From DASUFP01 sp036274495 (GTDB lineage Bacteria; Bacteroidota; Bacteroidia; AKYH767-A; OLB10): a stretch of 52,044 bases of DNA. The notes beneath the pieces were generated by a model. It made no database searches and was not told the DNA's origin. It saw nothing but the letters and a program-made list of their open reading frames with translations. Shown piece by piece: positions 1 to 9,700 of this stretch. Both the position numbers and the translations under genes were made by a program. Positions within the stretch are counted from its first letter, which is position 1. Each line of letters starts with the position of its first letter. The stretch lies in NCBI GenBank assembly GCA_036274495.1, contig DASUFP010000042.1:1-52044 (forward strand), read 5' to 3'.

Positions 1-306
1 GCTAACCAACTCCCTCCGGCCAATGCATTCTGGTCACTAACCTTGTATGAATTACCATCCAGCCTGCTTTATGCAAATACTATCAACCGTTACCTGCTCA
101 ATTCACCGATGCTACCTGATTTTAAACGTAATCCTGATGGAGGACTTACACTATTTATTCAAAATGAGTCACCAGGCAAAGAATGGGAAGCTAACTGGCT
201 TCCCGCACCTAAAGGACCTTTCTTTTTAGTATTACGCATATACTGGCCAAAGGAAGATGCATTAAACGGAACATGGAAACAGCCTGCCTTAATAATGGCT
301 GATTAA
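1..306 (+). CDS. DUF1254/DUF1214 family protein, 3' end only (5' cut by window edge)
   Basis: The reading frame is open from base 1 and encodes the last 101 residues of a protein that is nearly identical to the C-terminus of the complete DUF1254/DUF1214 lipoprotein at 14984-16381. About 8 mismatches occur over 306 bases, giving two amino-acid changes (W for L, E for D). The DUF1214 C-terminal part is visible: the LYELPSSLLYANTINRY region and the APKGPFFLVLRIYWP region. Similarity to the other copy stops just after the stop codon; only a short CATAAC stretch is still shared. Function in the family is not firmly known. The missing 5' part means I cannot tell whether this copy is complete. Confidence 0.85.
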   Translation, partial: ANQLPPANAFWSLTLYELPSSLLYANTINRYLLNSPMLPDFKRNPDGGLTLFIQNESPGKEWEANWLPAPKGPFFLVLRIYWPKEDALNGTWKQPALIMAD

Positions 307-310
307 CCGG

Positions 311-389
311 CCATAACGGCCCATTACCGCAAGGCCGGCCATGTTTGTATTATAAAAAGTAGTAAGCGACGGCCGGCCCCGTCAACAAC
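311..389 (+). repeat. degenerate attC-like palindrome after the DUF1254 gene
   Basis: CCATAAC at 311-317 could be an R'' box. GGCCGGCC occurs at 333-340 and again at 371-378, giving a long stem-loop, and GTCAAC at 381 sits where an R' GTT box would be expected but has mutated. Composition and arms resemble the better site at 14858-14936. The GTT triplet that is normally invariant is missing, so this is probably a decayed site. Confidence 0.35.
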
Positions 390-452
390 TGGGAAAACGC
401 TATGCTAAAAGCCGACAGAGATATAATTAAAAAAATAAATAGTAATTGATTT

Positions 453-1097
453 ATGCAAAACGAAATATCTGAAGTAAGAAAAATATACTCGTCAATATTC
501 GAATCGTCTCTGCTAAAGGAGATTGAGGAAAAATCAATGACTTTTAGTGCAAATGCAGGGCAGGGATTGATAAAAATGAATCAACCCATAACTGTTGTAC
601 CCTTGATGATTAGCGGCATTCTTAAAGTTAGCAGAGAAAATGAAGCAGGTCAAGACCTGGTTTTGTATTACGTAAAGCCGGGCGAAGGCTGTGCAATGAC
701 ATTATCTTGCGGGATGATGTCGCAACCAAGTCAGGTCAAAGGTACTGCCGAAGAAGACTTGAGCATGCTATGTGTACCTGTCCAAGTTATGGAAGAATGG
801 ATGTTAAAATATCCTTCCTGGAAAAAATTTGTAATGGGCACCATTGTCAATGAATACATTGCAATCATAAAAAGTGTAGACGATATAACATTTAAAAAAA
901 TGGATGAACGACTGATAAATTTTATGAAAGAGAAGTCAAAATTATCCGGTTCGTTACTTATAAACTTATCTCATCAACAAATTGCCGATGAAATGGGAAC
1001 CAACAGGGTGGTTATTTCCAGATTGCTAAAAAAGCTCGAGAATGATAAGAAATTGCTATTGTTTCGTAATCAAATAAAGCTTTTGAGGGATTTGTAA
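453..1097 (+). CDS. Crp/Fnr family transcriptional regulator
   Basis: A 214-residue protein with the Crp/Fnr layout: a cNMP-binding-like beta-roll over residues 20-125, a long dimerisation helix near 130-160, and a C-terminal winged helix whose helix-turn-helix lies at about 172-196 (LSHQQIADEMGTNRVVISRL). The beta-roll has the GEGCAMTLSC segment with cysteines 80 and 86; this Cys pair is seen in a Bacteroidota subgroup of the family, but I see no N-terminal Fe-S cluster motif. ATG at 453 is the first in-frame start. The gene is followed by two palindromes at 1093-1128 and then DUF4242 and methyltransferase genes. It is the likely regulator of those genes; its ligand is unknown. Confidence 0.9.
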   Translation: MQNEISEVRKIYSSIFESSLLKEIEEKSMTFSANAGQGLIKMNQPITVVPLMISGILKVSRENEAGQDLVLYYVKPGEGCAMTLSCGMMSQPSQVKGTAEEDLSMLCVPVQVMEEWMLKYPSWKKFVMGTIVNEYIAIIKSVDDITFKKMDERLINFMKEKSKLSGSLLINLSHQQIADEMGTNRVVISRLLKKLENDKKLLLFRNQIKLLRDL

Positions 1098-1128
1098 CAA
1101 TTGTTACAGAGAAAAGTAACAGTGTTAC
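1093..1128. promoter_or_regulatory. two Crp/Fnr-type operator palindromes
   Basis: Positions 1093-1108 read TGTAACAATTGTTACA, a perfect 16-bp palindrome that overlaps the end of the Crp/Fnr gene. Positions 1116-1128 read GTAACAGTGTTAC, a second inverted repeat with the same GTAAC/GTTAC half-sites. The centres are about 21.5 bp apart, two helical turns. The second lies about 37 bp upstream of the end of the -7 element at 1152-1159, which puts it near -42 from the expected start, the classical class II activator position. A palindrome with the same arms occurs at 47045-47060. Confidence 0.6.
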
Positions 1129-1151
1129 CTTTTTAACCATTTCTGTTGTTA

Positions 1152-1159
1152 TAGGTTTG
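1152..1159 (+). promoter_or_regulatory. Bacteroidota -7 element (TAGGTTTG)
   Basis: TAGGTTTG matches the known Bacteroidota -7 consensus TAnnTTTG. No TTG is found about 19-21 bp upstream, which fits a promoter that depends on an activator bound at 1116-1128. It would transcribe the DUF4242 gene and the methyltransferase. Confidence 0.5.
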
Positions 1160-1232
1160 CATCGTCAAAGTAAAACGCTTTGATACGGTAATGCCGAAAA
1201 CGGAACAAACAGGCAACAAAAAATATAACAAA

Positions 1233-1505
1233 ATGAAAAAGTTTATTATTGAAAGAGAAATTCCCGGAGCAGGAAAATTAACAGCACAGCAACTAAAGGA
1301 AATCGCAGGCGTATCTTGTGGTGTTTTAAGCAAAATGGGTCCACAAATTCAGTGGCAACATAGTTATGTGGCAGGAGATAAAATTTATTGTGTTTACATA
1401 GCTCCTAATGAAGATTTGGTTCGTGAACATGCTAAACAGGGTGGATTTCCTGCTAATTTAGTTACCGAAGTGGCTGTAATTATCGATCCTATCACTGCGG
1501 GATAA
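1233..1505 (+). CDS. DUF4242 family small protein
   Basis: The product is 90 residues starting MKKFIIEREIPGAGKLT. The pattern of IEREIPG, an S/CGVL stretch, QWQHSYV, GDKIYCVYIAPNEDLVREHAKQGGFP and a terminal VIDP is typical of DUF4242 (SCO4226-like, nickel-binding-like) proteins, which form a ferredoxin-like fold. The ATG at 1233 is preferred over the upstream in-frame ATG at 1191 because homologues start at this MKKF. It lies downstream of the Crp/Fnr operators and 81 bp before the methyltransferase, so the two are probably co-transcribed. Biochemical role unknown. Confidence 0.85.
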   Translation: MKKFIIEREIPGAGKLTAQQLKEIAGVSCGVLSKMGPQIQWQHSYVAGDKIYCVYIAPNEDLVREHAKQGGFPANLVTEVAVIIDPITAG

Positions 1506-1545
1506 ATTTCGAAAACATAGAAGATGAAAAACAGCATCAGGTAAC

Positions 1546-1560
1546 AATACACGGTGTATT
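1546..1560. promoter_or_regulatory. short inverted repeat between DUF4242 and methyltransferase genes
   Basis: AATACAC and GTGTATT flank a single G, a perfect 7-bp inverted repeat. No T-run follows, so it is not an obvious terminator. It may be an mRNA hairpin or a binding site. Confidence 0.3.
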
Positions 1561-1586
1561 ACAAAATGGTTTAAAATATATTTAAA

Positions 1587-2432
1587 ATGGAAACACAATT
1601 TAATGAAATAAGGGAACAGCAAAAAACATCTTGGAATAAATCTTCTCCCGGCTGGAAAAAATGGGATGATTTAACGATGGACTTCTTAAAGCCATTCGGT
1701 AATGAAATTATTCAAAAGTTACAATTAAAAGATACAGACATAGTGCTGGATGTGGCTGCCGGAACAGGCGAACCCGGATTAAGCATTGCATCAATTGTAA
1801 AAAACGGGAAAGTAATTATTACCGACCTTGCTGATGATATGCTTGTAATTGCACACGAAAATGCTAAAAGAGCCGGAGTACAAAATGTTGAATTTAGCGT
1901 ATGTGATGTATGCGAAATGCCTTTTGAAGACAATGCTTTTGATGCAATCAGTTGCCGTATGGGTTTTATGTTTTTCCCGGATATGCTTTTTGCTGTAAAA
2001 GAAATGGTTCGTGTATTAAAACCGGGCGGAAGAATTGCAGCATCAGTTTGGACAGGACCCGATAAAAATTTTTGGTTTGCAGGCGTAATGAGTGTTGTAA
2101 AGAAAAATATTCAAATACCAGTTCCTCCTCCGGGGGCACCTGATATGTTTAGATGTGCTCAAGACGGATTGATTGCAGATCTGTTTAAGCAAGCCGGATT
2201 AAAAAATATTACACAAGTTGAACTTCCAACTAAACTAAACTGCGAAACTGCGGCTACTTATTGGAGTTTTACATCAGAAGTAGTTGGCCCGGTTGTTAGT
2301 GCATTAAGTCAAGCGGATGCTAATATGAAAGAAAAAATTAAAGCGGAGGTGTATCAATTGGTTAACGAAAAATATCCCGAAGGAAAAGTTAAGATTGATG
2401 GCAATGCTTTTGTGATTAGCGGAACGAAATAA
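1587..2432 (+). CDS. class I SAM-dependent methyltransferase
   Basis: A 281-residue Rossmann methyltransferase of the UbiE/Methyltransf_11 type. Motif I is VLDVAAGTGEPG at about residues 53-64, the acidic end of strand 2 is in TDLADDML, the motif II-like segment is FSVCDVCEMPFEDNAFDAISCRMGFMFFPD, and the post-motif LKPGGRIAASVWTGP is present. The C-terminal 90 residues form the variable substrate cap. The substrate cannot be deduced. It is the last gene of the unit with DUF4242 and is likely under the same Crp/Fnr control. An attC-like site starts about 40 bp after its stop. Confidence 0.88.
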   Translation: METQFNEIREQQKTSWNKSSPGWKKWDDLTMDFLKPFGNEIIQKLQLKDTDIVLDVAAGTGEPGLSIASIVKNGKVIITDLADDMLVIAHENAKRAGVQNVEFSVCDVCEMPFEDNAFDAISCRMGFMFFPDMLFAVKEMVRVLKPGGRIAASVWTGPDKNFWFAGVMSVVKKNIQIPVPPPGAPDMFRCAQDGLIADLFKQAGLKNITQVELPTKLNCETAATYWSFTSEVVGPVVSALSQADANMKEKIKAEVYQLVNEKYPEGKVKIDGNAFVISGTK

Positions 2433-2470
2433 TAGTTCATGGATGCATCACCATGCAAAGGGAATCACGA

Positions 2471-2613
2471 CCGCTAACACAGGCTTTGCTTCAGGCGGCA
2501 GATGTGGGTCCGCCGCGGCGGCGGAGGCGATTAATTATTTGGTTACATTTGGAATACGCTGACGCAATTAAATCCTTATACCCGCCCGGACACAAAGCCC
2601 CAAACCGTTAGGA
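2471..2613 (+). repeat. attC-like recombination site (site A)
   Basis: An imperfect palindrome with the order expected for an integron attC. R''-like CGCTAAC is at 2472-2478, L''-like GGCTTTG at 2482-2488 and GGCGG at 2494-2498. These pair with CCGCC at 2582-2586, CAAAGCC at 2593-2599 and the R'-like GTTAGGA at 2607-2613. The central loop contains the 12-bp palindrome CCGCCGCGGCGG (2510-2521) and a Bacteroidota -7 element TACATTTG (2544-2551). The block around GGTTACATTTGGAATAC recurs in sites C, E, F, H and I. Confidence 0.6.
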
Positions 2614-2986
2614 AGGTTACCAATTGCGCATCAGCACGAACGGGAAGTCATGGAGCAAAGAGCCGTTGGAACAGGAGCAGGAGCTTGGTGTAACGGCAGG
2701 CAAATTTGCGCGGTAGTTAAAGAACAAGCGATACAGCAATAACACCCTCAGAACCTATTGTGAACCGTTAAAGTCGTTTTTGAGATTTAAGTGGGGGAGT
2801 TATTCGGATAAAATAACAGTTGAAGATTTGATAAGGTTTAATAACGACTACATATTAAAAAGTGGGTATTCGCATGCCTTTCAAAACCCTATTGTGAGTG
2901 CCTTAAAACCGGATTTGCCGGTAATTGAAAACAAAACGTTAGTTGGGAGATTGACATCCCGCGCATCGCATTTTGAATTTTATTAA
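2612..2986 (+). pseudogene. tyrosine recombinase (phage integrase family), N-terminal remnant
   Basis: Immediately after the R' box of site A, one frame reads through an N-terminal SAM-like core-binding domain: GKFAR, then an amber TAG at 2714, then LKNKRYSNNTLRTYCEPLK, SDKITVEDLIRFNNDYIL and SHAFQNPIVSALK. The RYS.NTLRTY and RFNN.YIL..G motifs are those of Bacteroidota tyrosine site-specific recombinases. TAG replaces the tryptophan usually found before LK (one base from TGG). The frame degrades after VIENKTL and the catalytic domain with its R-H-R-Y residues is absent, so the gene is dead. Whether it was an integron integrase cannot be decided without the C-terminus. Confidence 0.65.
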
Positions 2987-3378
2987 TCTTTGCCGCTGCC
3001 TGTTACTGCTGGTTTAGCATTCAGAATACGCCATCTCCTTTGCTATTCCACTGGCCCCGGTATATGCCGGATGGCTCGCTTAGCAATTGAGCAAGCTCAA
3101 GGCAAGATCCAACGTATTTCCCGGCTGAGACGCGGCTCTCGCGCTACTTTTGACACAGGAGCAAGCACTTTTTAAACCACTCTGCGCCACCTGATTAAAC
3201 GTATGTCTTGATTTGCCACCGGCGCTTTTTCATAAACATTTGATATCAGTATGAGGACCCTGATTGTGTAAATGTTGCCATTATCAGTAAGTAAATCACA
3301 AATAGGGCTTAATGCAGCAATATTGCCCGTTCAGCAGGTGATTTTACCCGTTCAAAAAAATAGAAGCAGCTATCTGCT
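2987..3378. other. intergenic stretch without recognised genes
   Basis: Follows the recombinase remnant. Short frames are present on both strands, but none resembles a known protein. Composition is GC-richer than the flanks around 3040-3160, which may be eroded foreign DNA. Confidence 0.4.
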
Positions 3379-3402
3379 TTGGACTGCCTATCTTTGGTTT
3401 CG

Positions 3403-3789
3403 TTGAAAAAATTCGCCGCTATATTGCTCCTTGTTACCTACTTGTTTTCTGCAACTAATTTTAAGGAGTTGCTGAAAGTGAATGTAGTTATTCAACATTT
3501 CCATGAAACCAAACAAATTGAGCAATCCGTTTCGCTTTTTCAATTTCTCGTTATGCATTACATAACCGACGATCATAACAAAAAGGACGATGATCGTGAT
3601 AAGCAACTCCCGTTTAAGGCACCGGATTCTTGTATTTCAAATAGTTCCTTTGTATCTATTGTCGGACAATTTTCGGTCACCAGTATTTTACCTGTCAGTG
3701 ACCTCGTAATGGATTTATTTCCGGATACTGTTTACTTTGTTTTAACTAGTTTTCATGCCCTGGTTTGGCATCCACCGCAACTTTCCTGA
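3403..3789 (+). CDS. small conserved Bacteroidota protein, function unknown
   Basis: About 128 residues beginning at a TTG that gives MKKFAAILLLVTYLF; another TTG at 3379 is possible. There is a hydrophobic N-terminal segment, then conserved-looking ATNFKELLK, VIQHFHETKQ, FLVMHYITDDHNKKDDDRDKQLPFKAPDSC and a C-terminal LTSFHALVWHPPQLS. Small proteins of this layout (membrane or signal segment, HHF..HK, acidic D-rich stretch, LPFK, aromatic C-terminus) are familiar in Bacteroidota genomes, often near metal efflux genes, but no such gene is here. No function can be claimed. Confidence 0.6.
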   Translation: MKKFAAILLLVTYLFSATNFKELLKVNVVIQHFHETKQIEQSVSLFQFLVMHYITDDHNKKDDDRDKQLPFKAPDSCISNSSFVSIVGQFSVTSILPVSDLVMDLFPDTVYFVLTSFHALVWHPPQLS

Positions 3790-3976
3790 CCTGCGTGGCA
3801 TTTTCGTGTTAAAAACATCAACCGGATTTATCGGATTTTAAAAATCTGAACCGCAGTTGTTGATTTGTGAATAATTGCTTTCATAAATTGAAGTCAAAGC
3901 ATCAGCTTCGTTTATCGATCTGAAATGTGAATCATTTACGATTTGCAATAACCGAAACCTCTTAATAAGTTTAAAA

Positions 3977-4411
3977 ATGAAAATCAAGTTATATTTATTG
4001 ACATTGGCTATGGCAGTAACAATGACATCTGCCTGCAAAAAAGACGACAACCAACATTCTGATGATAACTCCGGTTCATTATCAAATGCTGTTACATCCA
4101 TCATCACCAAGGGCTCATGGCGCGTAAGTTACTATCATGAAAACGGCGATGACCATACTCCCAATTTCAGCAATTACCTATTTATGTTTGGTGTAAACGG
4201 ATCATTGATTGCCTCTAATGGTGCCGGAACAACATTGGGTACATGGAGCATTGATGATAGCAGCAATGAGTTTCGCATAGCAATAGGAACCACCAGTCCT
4301 TTGTTGGATATGAACCATGGTTGGCTCGTTGTTGCGAAGTCGAATACGGAGCTGGATTTGAAAGATGATAGCCCTTCATCCCATGAGGAACTGCACTTCA
4401 CCAAATTATAA
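3977..4411 (+). CDS. putative lipoprotein, lipocalin-like
   Basis: 144 residues. The N-terminus MKIKLYLLTLAMAVTMTSAC is a lipoprotein signal with a lipobox cysteine at position 20, followed by a charged linker KKDDNQHSDDN. The mature part (ITKGSWRVSYYHENG, YLFMFGVNGSLIASNG, GTWSIDD, ELHFTKL) has the short beta-strand pattern of Bacteroidota lipocalin-like lipoproteins of unknown ligand. It lies just upstream of the T9SS cargo genes and may be co-transcribed with them. Confidence 0.75.
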   Translation: MKIKLYLLTLAMAVTMTSACKKDDNQHSDDNSGSLSNAVTSIITKGSWRVSYYHENGDDHTPNFSNYLFMFGVNGSLIASNGAGTTLGTWSIDDSSNEFRIAIGTTSPLLDMNHGWLVVAKSNTELDLKDDSPSSHEELHFTKL

Positions 4412-4446
4412 CATTCAATATGCGACTAATTAAACTAATAAATACG

Positions 4447-6741
4447 ATGAAACCATATTTATTCCTGTTCCTGTTTCTTAATACCGCAATTGCGGGTGTA
4501 AATGCACAAAATCCAAACTGGAAATATTTTCGTTCTTCCAACACCGGCATCGGTGGCGATTACCAACAGGTAATCCGTGTCGACCGGTTTAATAATAAAT
4601 GGACCGCGGGCTATATGCCATTCTGGAGCGAGGGAAGTGTTTCACGTTTTAACGATTCGGTTTGGACCTGCTGGAGCAACTTTGAAGGTTTTATTCCTGC
4701 TGATCGCGTTTACGATATCGCATTTGACAACAACGACGGTTTGTGGGTTGCAACGAATGGTGTAGGGAATGGGGTAGCACACGGAGGTATTGCGCATTAC
4801 GACGGAATCACATGGACGCAGTATACCACCCTGAACACACCCATGCCGACCGATGACATGCGCGGCATTTGTGTTGATGGAAACAATACAGTATGGGGAA
4901 CATTTTATGATGTGAATGGCGGGGGAGGAGGCATCGCGAAATTCAATGGAACCACCTGGACCATTTATACCCCATCAAATTCCAATTTGCCCACCGCACA
5001 AGTTGATAAAATAATGAATGATGCCCAGAACAATATCTGGATCGGAACCAACATGGGACTGGTCAAATATGACGGACTTAACTGGATATTGTATTTCACA
5101 GGAAGCAATGTTACCGATGTTGAGTATGATGTTTCAACCAACAAATTATATGCGGCTACCGGAAATGCCATTCATATTTATGATGGCACATCCTGGACAC
5201 AAATTGATGCGACAAATGCCCCTATTTCCGCGACAGGATTATGGGCAGTGGATGCCAAAGGCGACAGTATCATTATTACCACTGTAGGGGGTAGTTACCT
5301 GACTTATATTTATGATGGAATCAGCTGGTCTTCCCATCCTGAAACCGATCATACCTACGATGCCAGGATCGATCATGAAGGCAATTTCTGGAGGTGCGGG
5401 ATTGGTTTCCTGGATAAGTTCGACGGCACGTCCTGGACCAGGTACAACCGCTACAACACCGGATTGACTACCTACTTTTTGGGCGATAAGCTTTTTGTGG
5501 ATTCCAGGAACAGAAAATGGTTTAGCACCAATGACAATGGTGGCATCAGCATGTTTGATTGCCCTGTTTGGGAGGATTACGGACTCTGGAATCAAAATTT
5601 ATGGCCCAATCCCAGCCCTGTGGCAACCAATGGTTCCTCGGCAACGGAAGACATTTTCGGAAACATCTGGTTGAGTTATTACACCGGACAAATTGTAAAA
5701 ATTCCAAATGGTGATGTACACAACCCAGGTGCCTGGGTAACATTTCCGGCAAGTTCATTTATCAATGTAACCTGTACGCTGGTTGCGGCCGACAGTTCCG
5801 GTGATGTATGGGCGGAAGGAGGTTGTGGCCTGGCCGTGCGGTATAATCACAACACCGGGACATGGATTTACTATAATCTGTACAATATGGGTTTGCCGTG
5901 TGGAAGCAACAACTACATGTATGCTATCAAGACCAATCCGAACGACAGCTCTGTTTGGTTTTGTACACAGGCCGGCATTGCCATTTATAACGCCGGAACC
6001 TGGATCATAAAATCACAATCAAATGGCGGGCTTCCCTTTCAGGGTTCTTATTATGATGTTGTTTTTGATTCACAAAACAATGCATGGATCGCAAGTGATG
6101 ATGGCTTGATAAAAATGACGGGTAATACCTGGACAATTTTCAATCAATCAAATTCACCTCTCATCGCCAATCATATTAATTCATTGGTAATTGATTCCAA
6201 TGATGTCATGTATATGGTATCTTATTCCTATCTGCCTCCCTACTACGGGGGAATGAATGTCTTTGACGGCGCAGGCAACTGGCAAACATTCAACGCTTAC
6301 AGCTCGCCGATTGTCCACCATCAAATCAATTGCATCACACTTGATAAGGTTGGTAATGTGTGGATGACTACACTTCCTTACGGAGCTATTGTTTATAATC
6401 CAAATGGCGTTCAGGGATTTGAATGCATTGACCAATCGCTGCAAACATCCGGATCGACAGGTATCAGCCAGCCGGTTGTTTCAGACGGACGTGAAATAGC
6501 CGTATTCCCGAATCCTTTTCACGTCACAACAACCCTGGAATTCTATAATGGTAACGCAAAGGATGTGCTCATCACCCTATACGATGCAATGGGCAAATCA
6601 GTGAAATCAATAACGGTTTCCAACCTCAAAAGCGGCATAAATACGATAGGCCTAAACCTCGCAGATCTGCACGACGGTATTTATTTCTGCAATTTCTCAT
6701 CCGGCGAAAGTTCCAAAACAGTGAAACTGATTAAAAACTAA
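4447..6741 (+). CDS. T9SS type A cargo, Reg_prop beta-propeller protein
   Basis: About 764 residues. Sec signal peptide MKPYLFLFLFLNTAIAGVNAQ; the ATG at 4447 is preferred to the one at 4420 because it starts the signal peptide directly. The body consists of repeats around W-x-GT-x-x-GL-x-KYDG-x-x-W-x-x-Y, typical of the two-component-regulator propeller (Reg_prop) fold. The last 80 residues (IAVFPNPF, ITLYDAMGKSV, LHDGIYFCNF, KTVKLIKN) form a Por secretion/T9SS type A sorting domain. Expected fate: export through the outer membrane and surface attachment or release. It is followed after 4 bp by the next cargo gene, so the two form an operon. Confidence 0.88.
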   Translation: MKPYLFLFLFLNTAIAGVNAQNPNWKYFRSSNTGIGGDYQQVIRVDRFNNKWTAGYMPFWSEGSVSRFNDSVWTCWSNFEGFIPADRVYDIAFDNNDGLWVATNGVGNGVAHGGIAHYDGITWTQYTTLNTPMPTDDMRGICVDGNNTVWGTFYDVNGGGGGIAKFNGTTWTIYTPSNSNLPTAQVDKIMNDAQNNIWIGTNMGLVKYDGLNWILYFTGSNVTDVEYDVSTNKLYAATGNAIHIYDGTSWTQIDATNAPISATGLWAVDAKGDSIIITTVGGSYLTYIYDGISWSSHPETDHTYDARIDHEGNFWRCGIGFLDKFDGTSWTRYNRYNTGLTTYFLGDKLFVDSRNRKWFSTNDNGGISMFDCPVWEDYGLWNQNLWPNPSPVATNGSSATEDIFGNIWLSYYTGQIVKIPNGDVHNPGAWVTFPASSFINVTCTLVAADSSGDVWAEGGCGLAVRYNHNTGTWIYYNLYNMGLPCGSNNYMYAIKTNPNDSSVWFCTQAGIAIYNAGTWIIKSQSNGGLPFQGSYYDVVFDSQNNAWIASDDGLIKMTGNTWTIFNQSNSPLIANHINSLVIDSNDVMYMVSYSYLPPYYGGMNVFDGAGNWQTFNAYSSPIVHHQINCITLDKVGNVWMTTLPYGAIVYNPNGVQGFECIDQSLQTSGSTGISQPVVSDGREIAVFPNPFHVTTTLEFYNGNAKDVLITLYDAMGKSVKSITVSNLKSGINTIGLNLADLHDGIYFCNFSSGESSKTVKLIKN

Positions 6742-6745
6742 ATTT

Positions 6746-9700
6746 ATGAACTGGTTACGACTTACATTGTTGCTGACGGTTCTATCATTATCATTATCGC
6801 TGGCTGAGGAATCGATTTTACCATCGGCTTCGCCGGTAACGTTTCTTCAGAACAACGGGCAATGGCAGAGTGAAATATTGTTTAAAGGAACATCCACTTC
6901 ACCTGTTTCATTTTTAAAAGACGGAATCAGTTTTGGCCAATCCCGAAAGGAAAGTATTGACTCTGGTAAAAATGATAGTTTTCCTTTTATTGTGTGGAAT
7001 TTGAAATTTGTTGACCCTGGCAAAGCGTGTAAAGTAACCGGTGTGAATGGCAAAAACAGTGTTTATTCGTACCTGTCAGGCAACAATCCTGAAAAGTGGA
7101 TAATCCATCCGAAAGAATTTTCACAAATCAACTATGAAGCGTTATTTGAAAAGGTTGATTTGCGTTTTTATGGAATCGGAAACGCATTGAAGTACGATTT
7201 CATAGTACATCCCGGCGGTAGTATGAAAGCCATAAAAGCATGTTATGAGGGCGTAAAGCAAATTGGTATTAATAAAAATGAAGAGCTGGAAGTAACAACT
7301 ACTTATGATACTCAAATACAGCGAAAGCCGATCGCCTGGCAAATAATTAACGGTGTTAAGGAATTCGTTGTAGTAAAGTACAGTTTAATCAATGATTCAA
7401 CATTTGGATTTGTGGCTCCGGATGGTTACAACAGCCAATACGATTTAATTATCGATCCCTTGTTTCAGATGGTATGGAGCAGTTATACCAACATACCGGG
7501 TGGAAATAACAATATTAATTACTGTTACAGCAACGCCATGGATTTGGATGGCAATGTGTACCTCACCGGAATGGTAGATGGAACATTTCCCATTACTCCG
7601 GGTGCCTATTCAGGACCAGGCAACGTATTTCCGGAAGTATTTGTAGCTAAATTTTCAAGCGACGGTACCACGCTGTTGTATTGGACTTATTTACCCGGTA
7701 ATTCATCGGAATTTGGTGTTGGTATTGCCGTTGACAGCCTGGGTAGAGCCTACGTAACAGGCACGGTGGATTTAAACATTACCGGAATGACCAATTTCCC
7801 GTCCACGCCAAATGCCTACCAACCGGTTCACAATACCGGGGCGGATGCATTTTTGACCGTTGTAAATGCCGCCGGTTCGGGATTGGATTACGCCACATTT
7901 TTAGGCGGTACGGGAAGTGAAACAGGCTACGACATTGCTTTGGGACCTACAGGGATCGCCTATGTTACCGGCTATACATCTCTTGGAAATTTTCCGGTTA
8001 CGGCAAGTACGGCATTTCCTACCGGCGACAACGATTTGTTTGTGGCAAAATTCGATATCAATCAAACCGGTGCCAATAGTCTGGTTTATTCAACACGCAT
8101 AGGAGCCGGTTCCTTCAAAATGGTTCGTGCCAGAAGTATCGCTGTTAATGATTCCGGAAATGTTTTTGTTACCGGCACCATCAGCAGCAGTTTTGGTACA
8201 CCAACTTACCCTATTACTGCCGGAGCCTACAACAGTGTTTTCAATACGGGACAGGATGGCGTCATGTGTTTTGTAACAAAACTCAGTGCCACCACACCGG
8301 TTACACTCGATTATTCCACCTATGTTGCTCCGGGTACCGGTAATGGCATAGCGGTGGATAAATTAACCGACGAAGTGGTTATTACAGGCAGTACCTACAC
8401 CTTTACATTTCCGGTTACCCCGGGAGCCTTACAACCCGTTCATGCCGGTGCCGGCGGAACAGATGCCTTTGCCTTGAAGTTGAATGCTGCCGGGAACAAC
8501 CTGGTTTATTCCACTTTTTTAGGAGGTCCGAATTACGACTATGGCACTGCCGTAGTGCTGAATGCAATCGGGGAGGCCTATGTTACCGGACTGGCCAGTG
8601 ATGACTTTCCGACTTCAACAGGCTCCTTTCAGCCTGATTTTGCAGGCGGGTTGCACGATTTTTTTGTGGTCCATCTCAATACTTCAGGAACCGGGTACAG
8701 TTGTGGCGGCTCAACATTGGTAGGAGGATCCGATGAAGATTATACCGGCAGTTTCGTAGATTACCCGGCACCCCAGATCTCGCTTCGTGATCACGGTGGA
8801 GTTAACGACAGCATCAGCATCAGCGCCACCACGCATTCCCAGGATTTTCCTACTACTCCCGGATCGTATGGGCCAGTTAAAGTAAATGGCATCGCCGATC
8901 AACCGGTGTTTTTTAAAATGACCTGTGAAGTTACCGCTGTGCTTCCGGTGGCTGATTTTAATACCTCGGTGATCAATGACTGCGACAGTGTTTTTGTAAA
9001 TTTTACCGACGCTACAGCAAATAATCCCACATCCTGGCAATGGAATTTTCCGGGAGCCTCACCGGGCACATCTGCATTGCAAAATCCGCAGGGAATTTAT
9101 TTTCCGAATACCGGAAATTATGTTGTCAGCTTAATTGTATGCAACAGCGCCGGTTGTGACAGCATCGCTATTCCCGTTCAGATTAATGCGCCACAACCTG
9201 TTGTTGTTAGCATTGGGAACGACACTACCATTTGCAATGGTGCTACGTTGACACTGGATGCGGGTAATACTTTTAACACGTACCAATGGCAATTAAATGG
9301 GAATAACATTGGCTCCTCATCATCTGTATCAGCTGCGCAATCGGGTCAATATACCTTAACGGTTACCAATACTTCCGGTTGTGCCGGATTTGATACCCTT
9401 AATTTAGCAATCAGCAATCCTGTTATATCAGCAGGACCGGACCTTGGTCTTTGCAATAGCGATTCCGCCTTAATTTCGGTCACTGCCGGATTCAGCCTGT
9501 ACCAATGGCAATTGAACGGTACTGTATTACCTCTTACCAACGCTTCAATTTATGTGTCACAACCGGGAAGCTATAGTGTTACTGCTACCGATAGCTTTGG
9601 ATGTACTGCAGGTGATACGGTATTGGTAACCACCAACACCATCAGCATAAACCTTATCAACGATACCGCCTTTTGCAGCGGTAATACGTTGACCATTTAT

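Noticed and set aside
3389..3396. TATCTTTG as promoter of the gene at 3403
   Set aside because: It would place the start of transcription at the start codon; probably chance, or the upstream TTG start is wrong.
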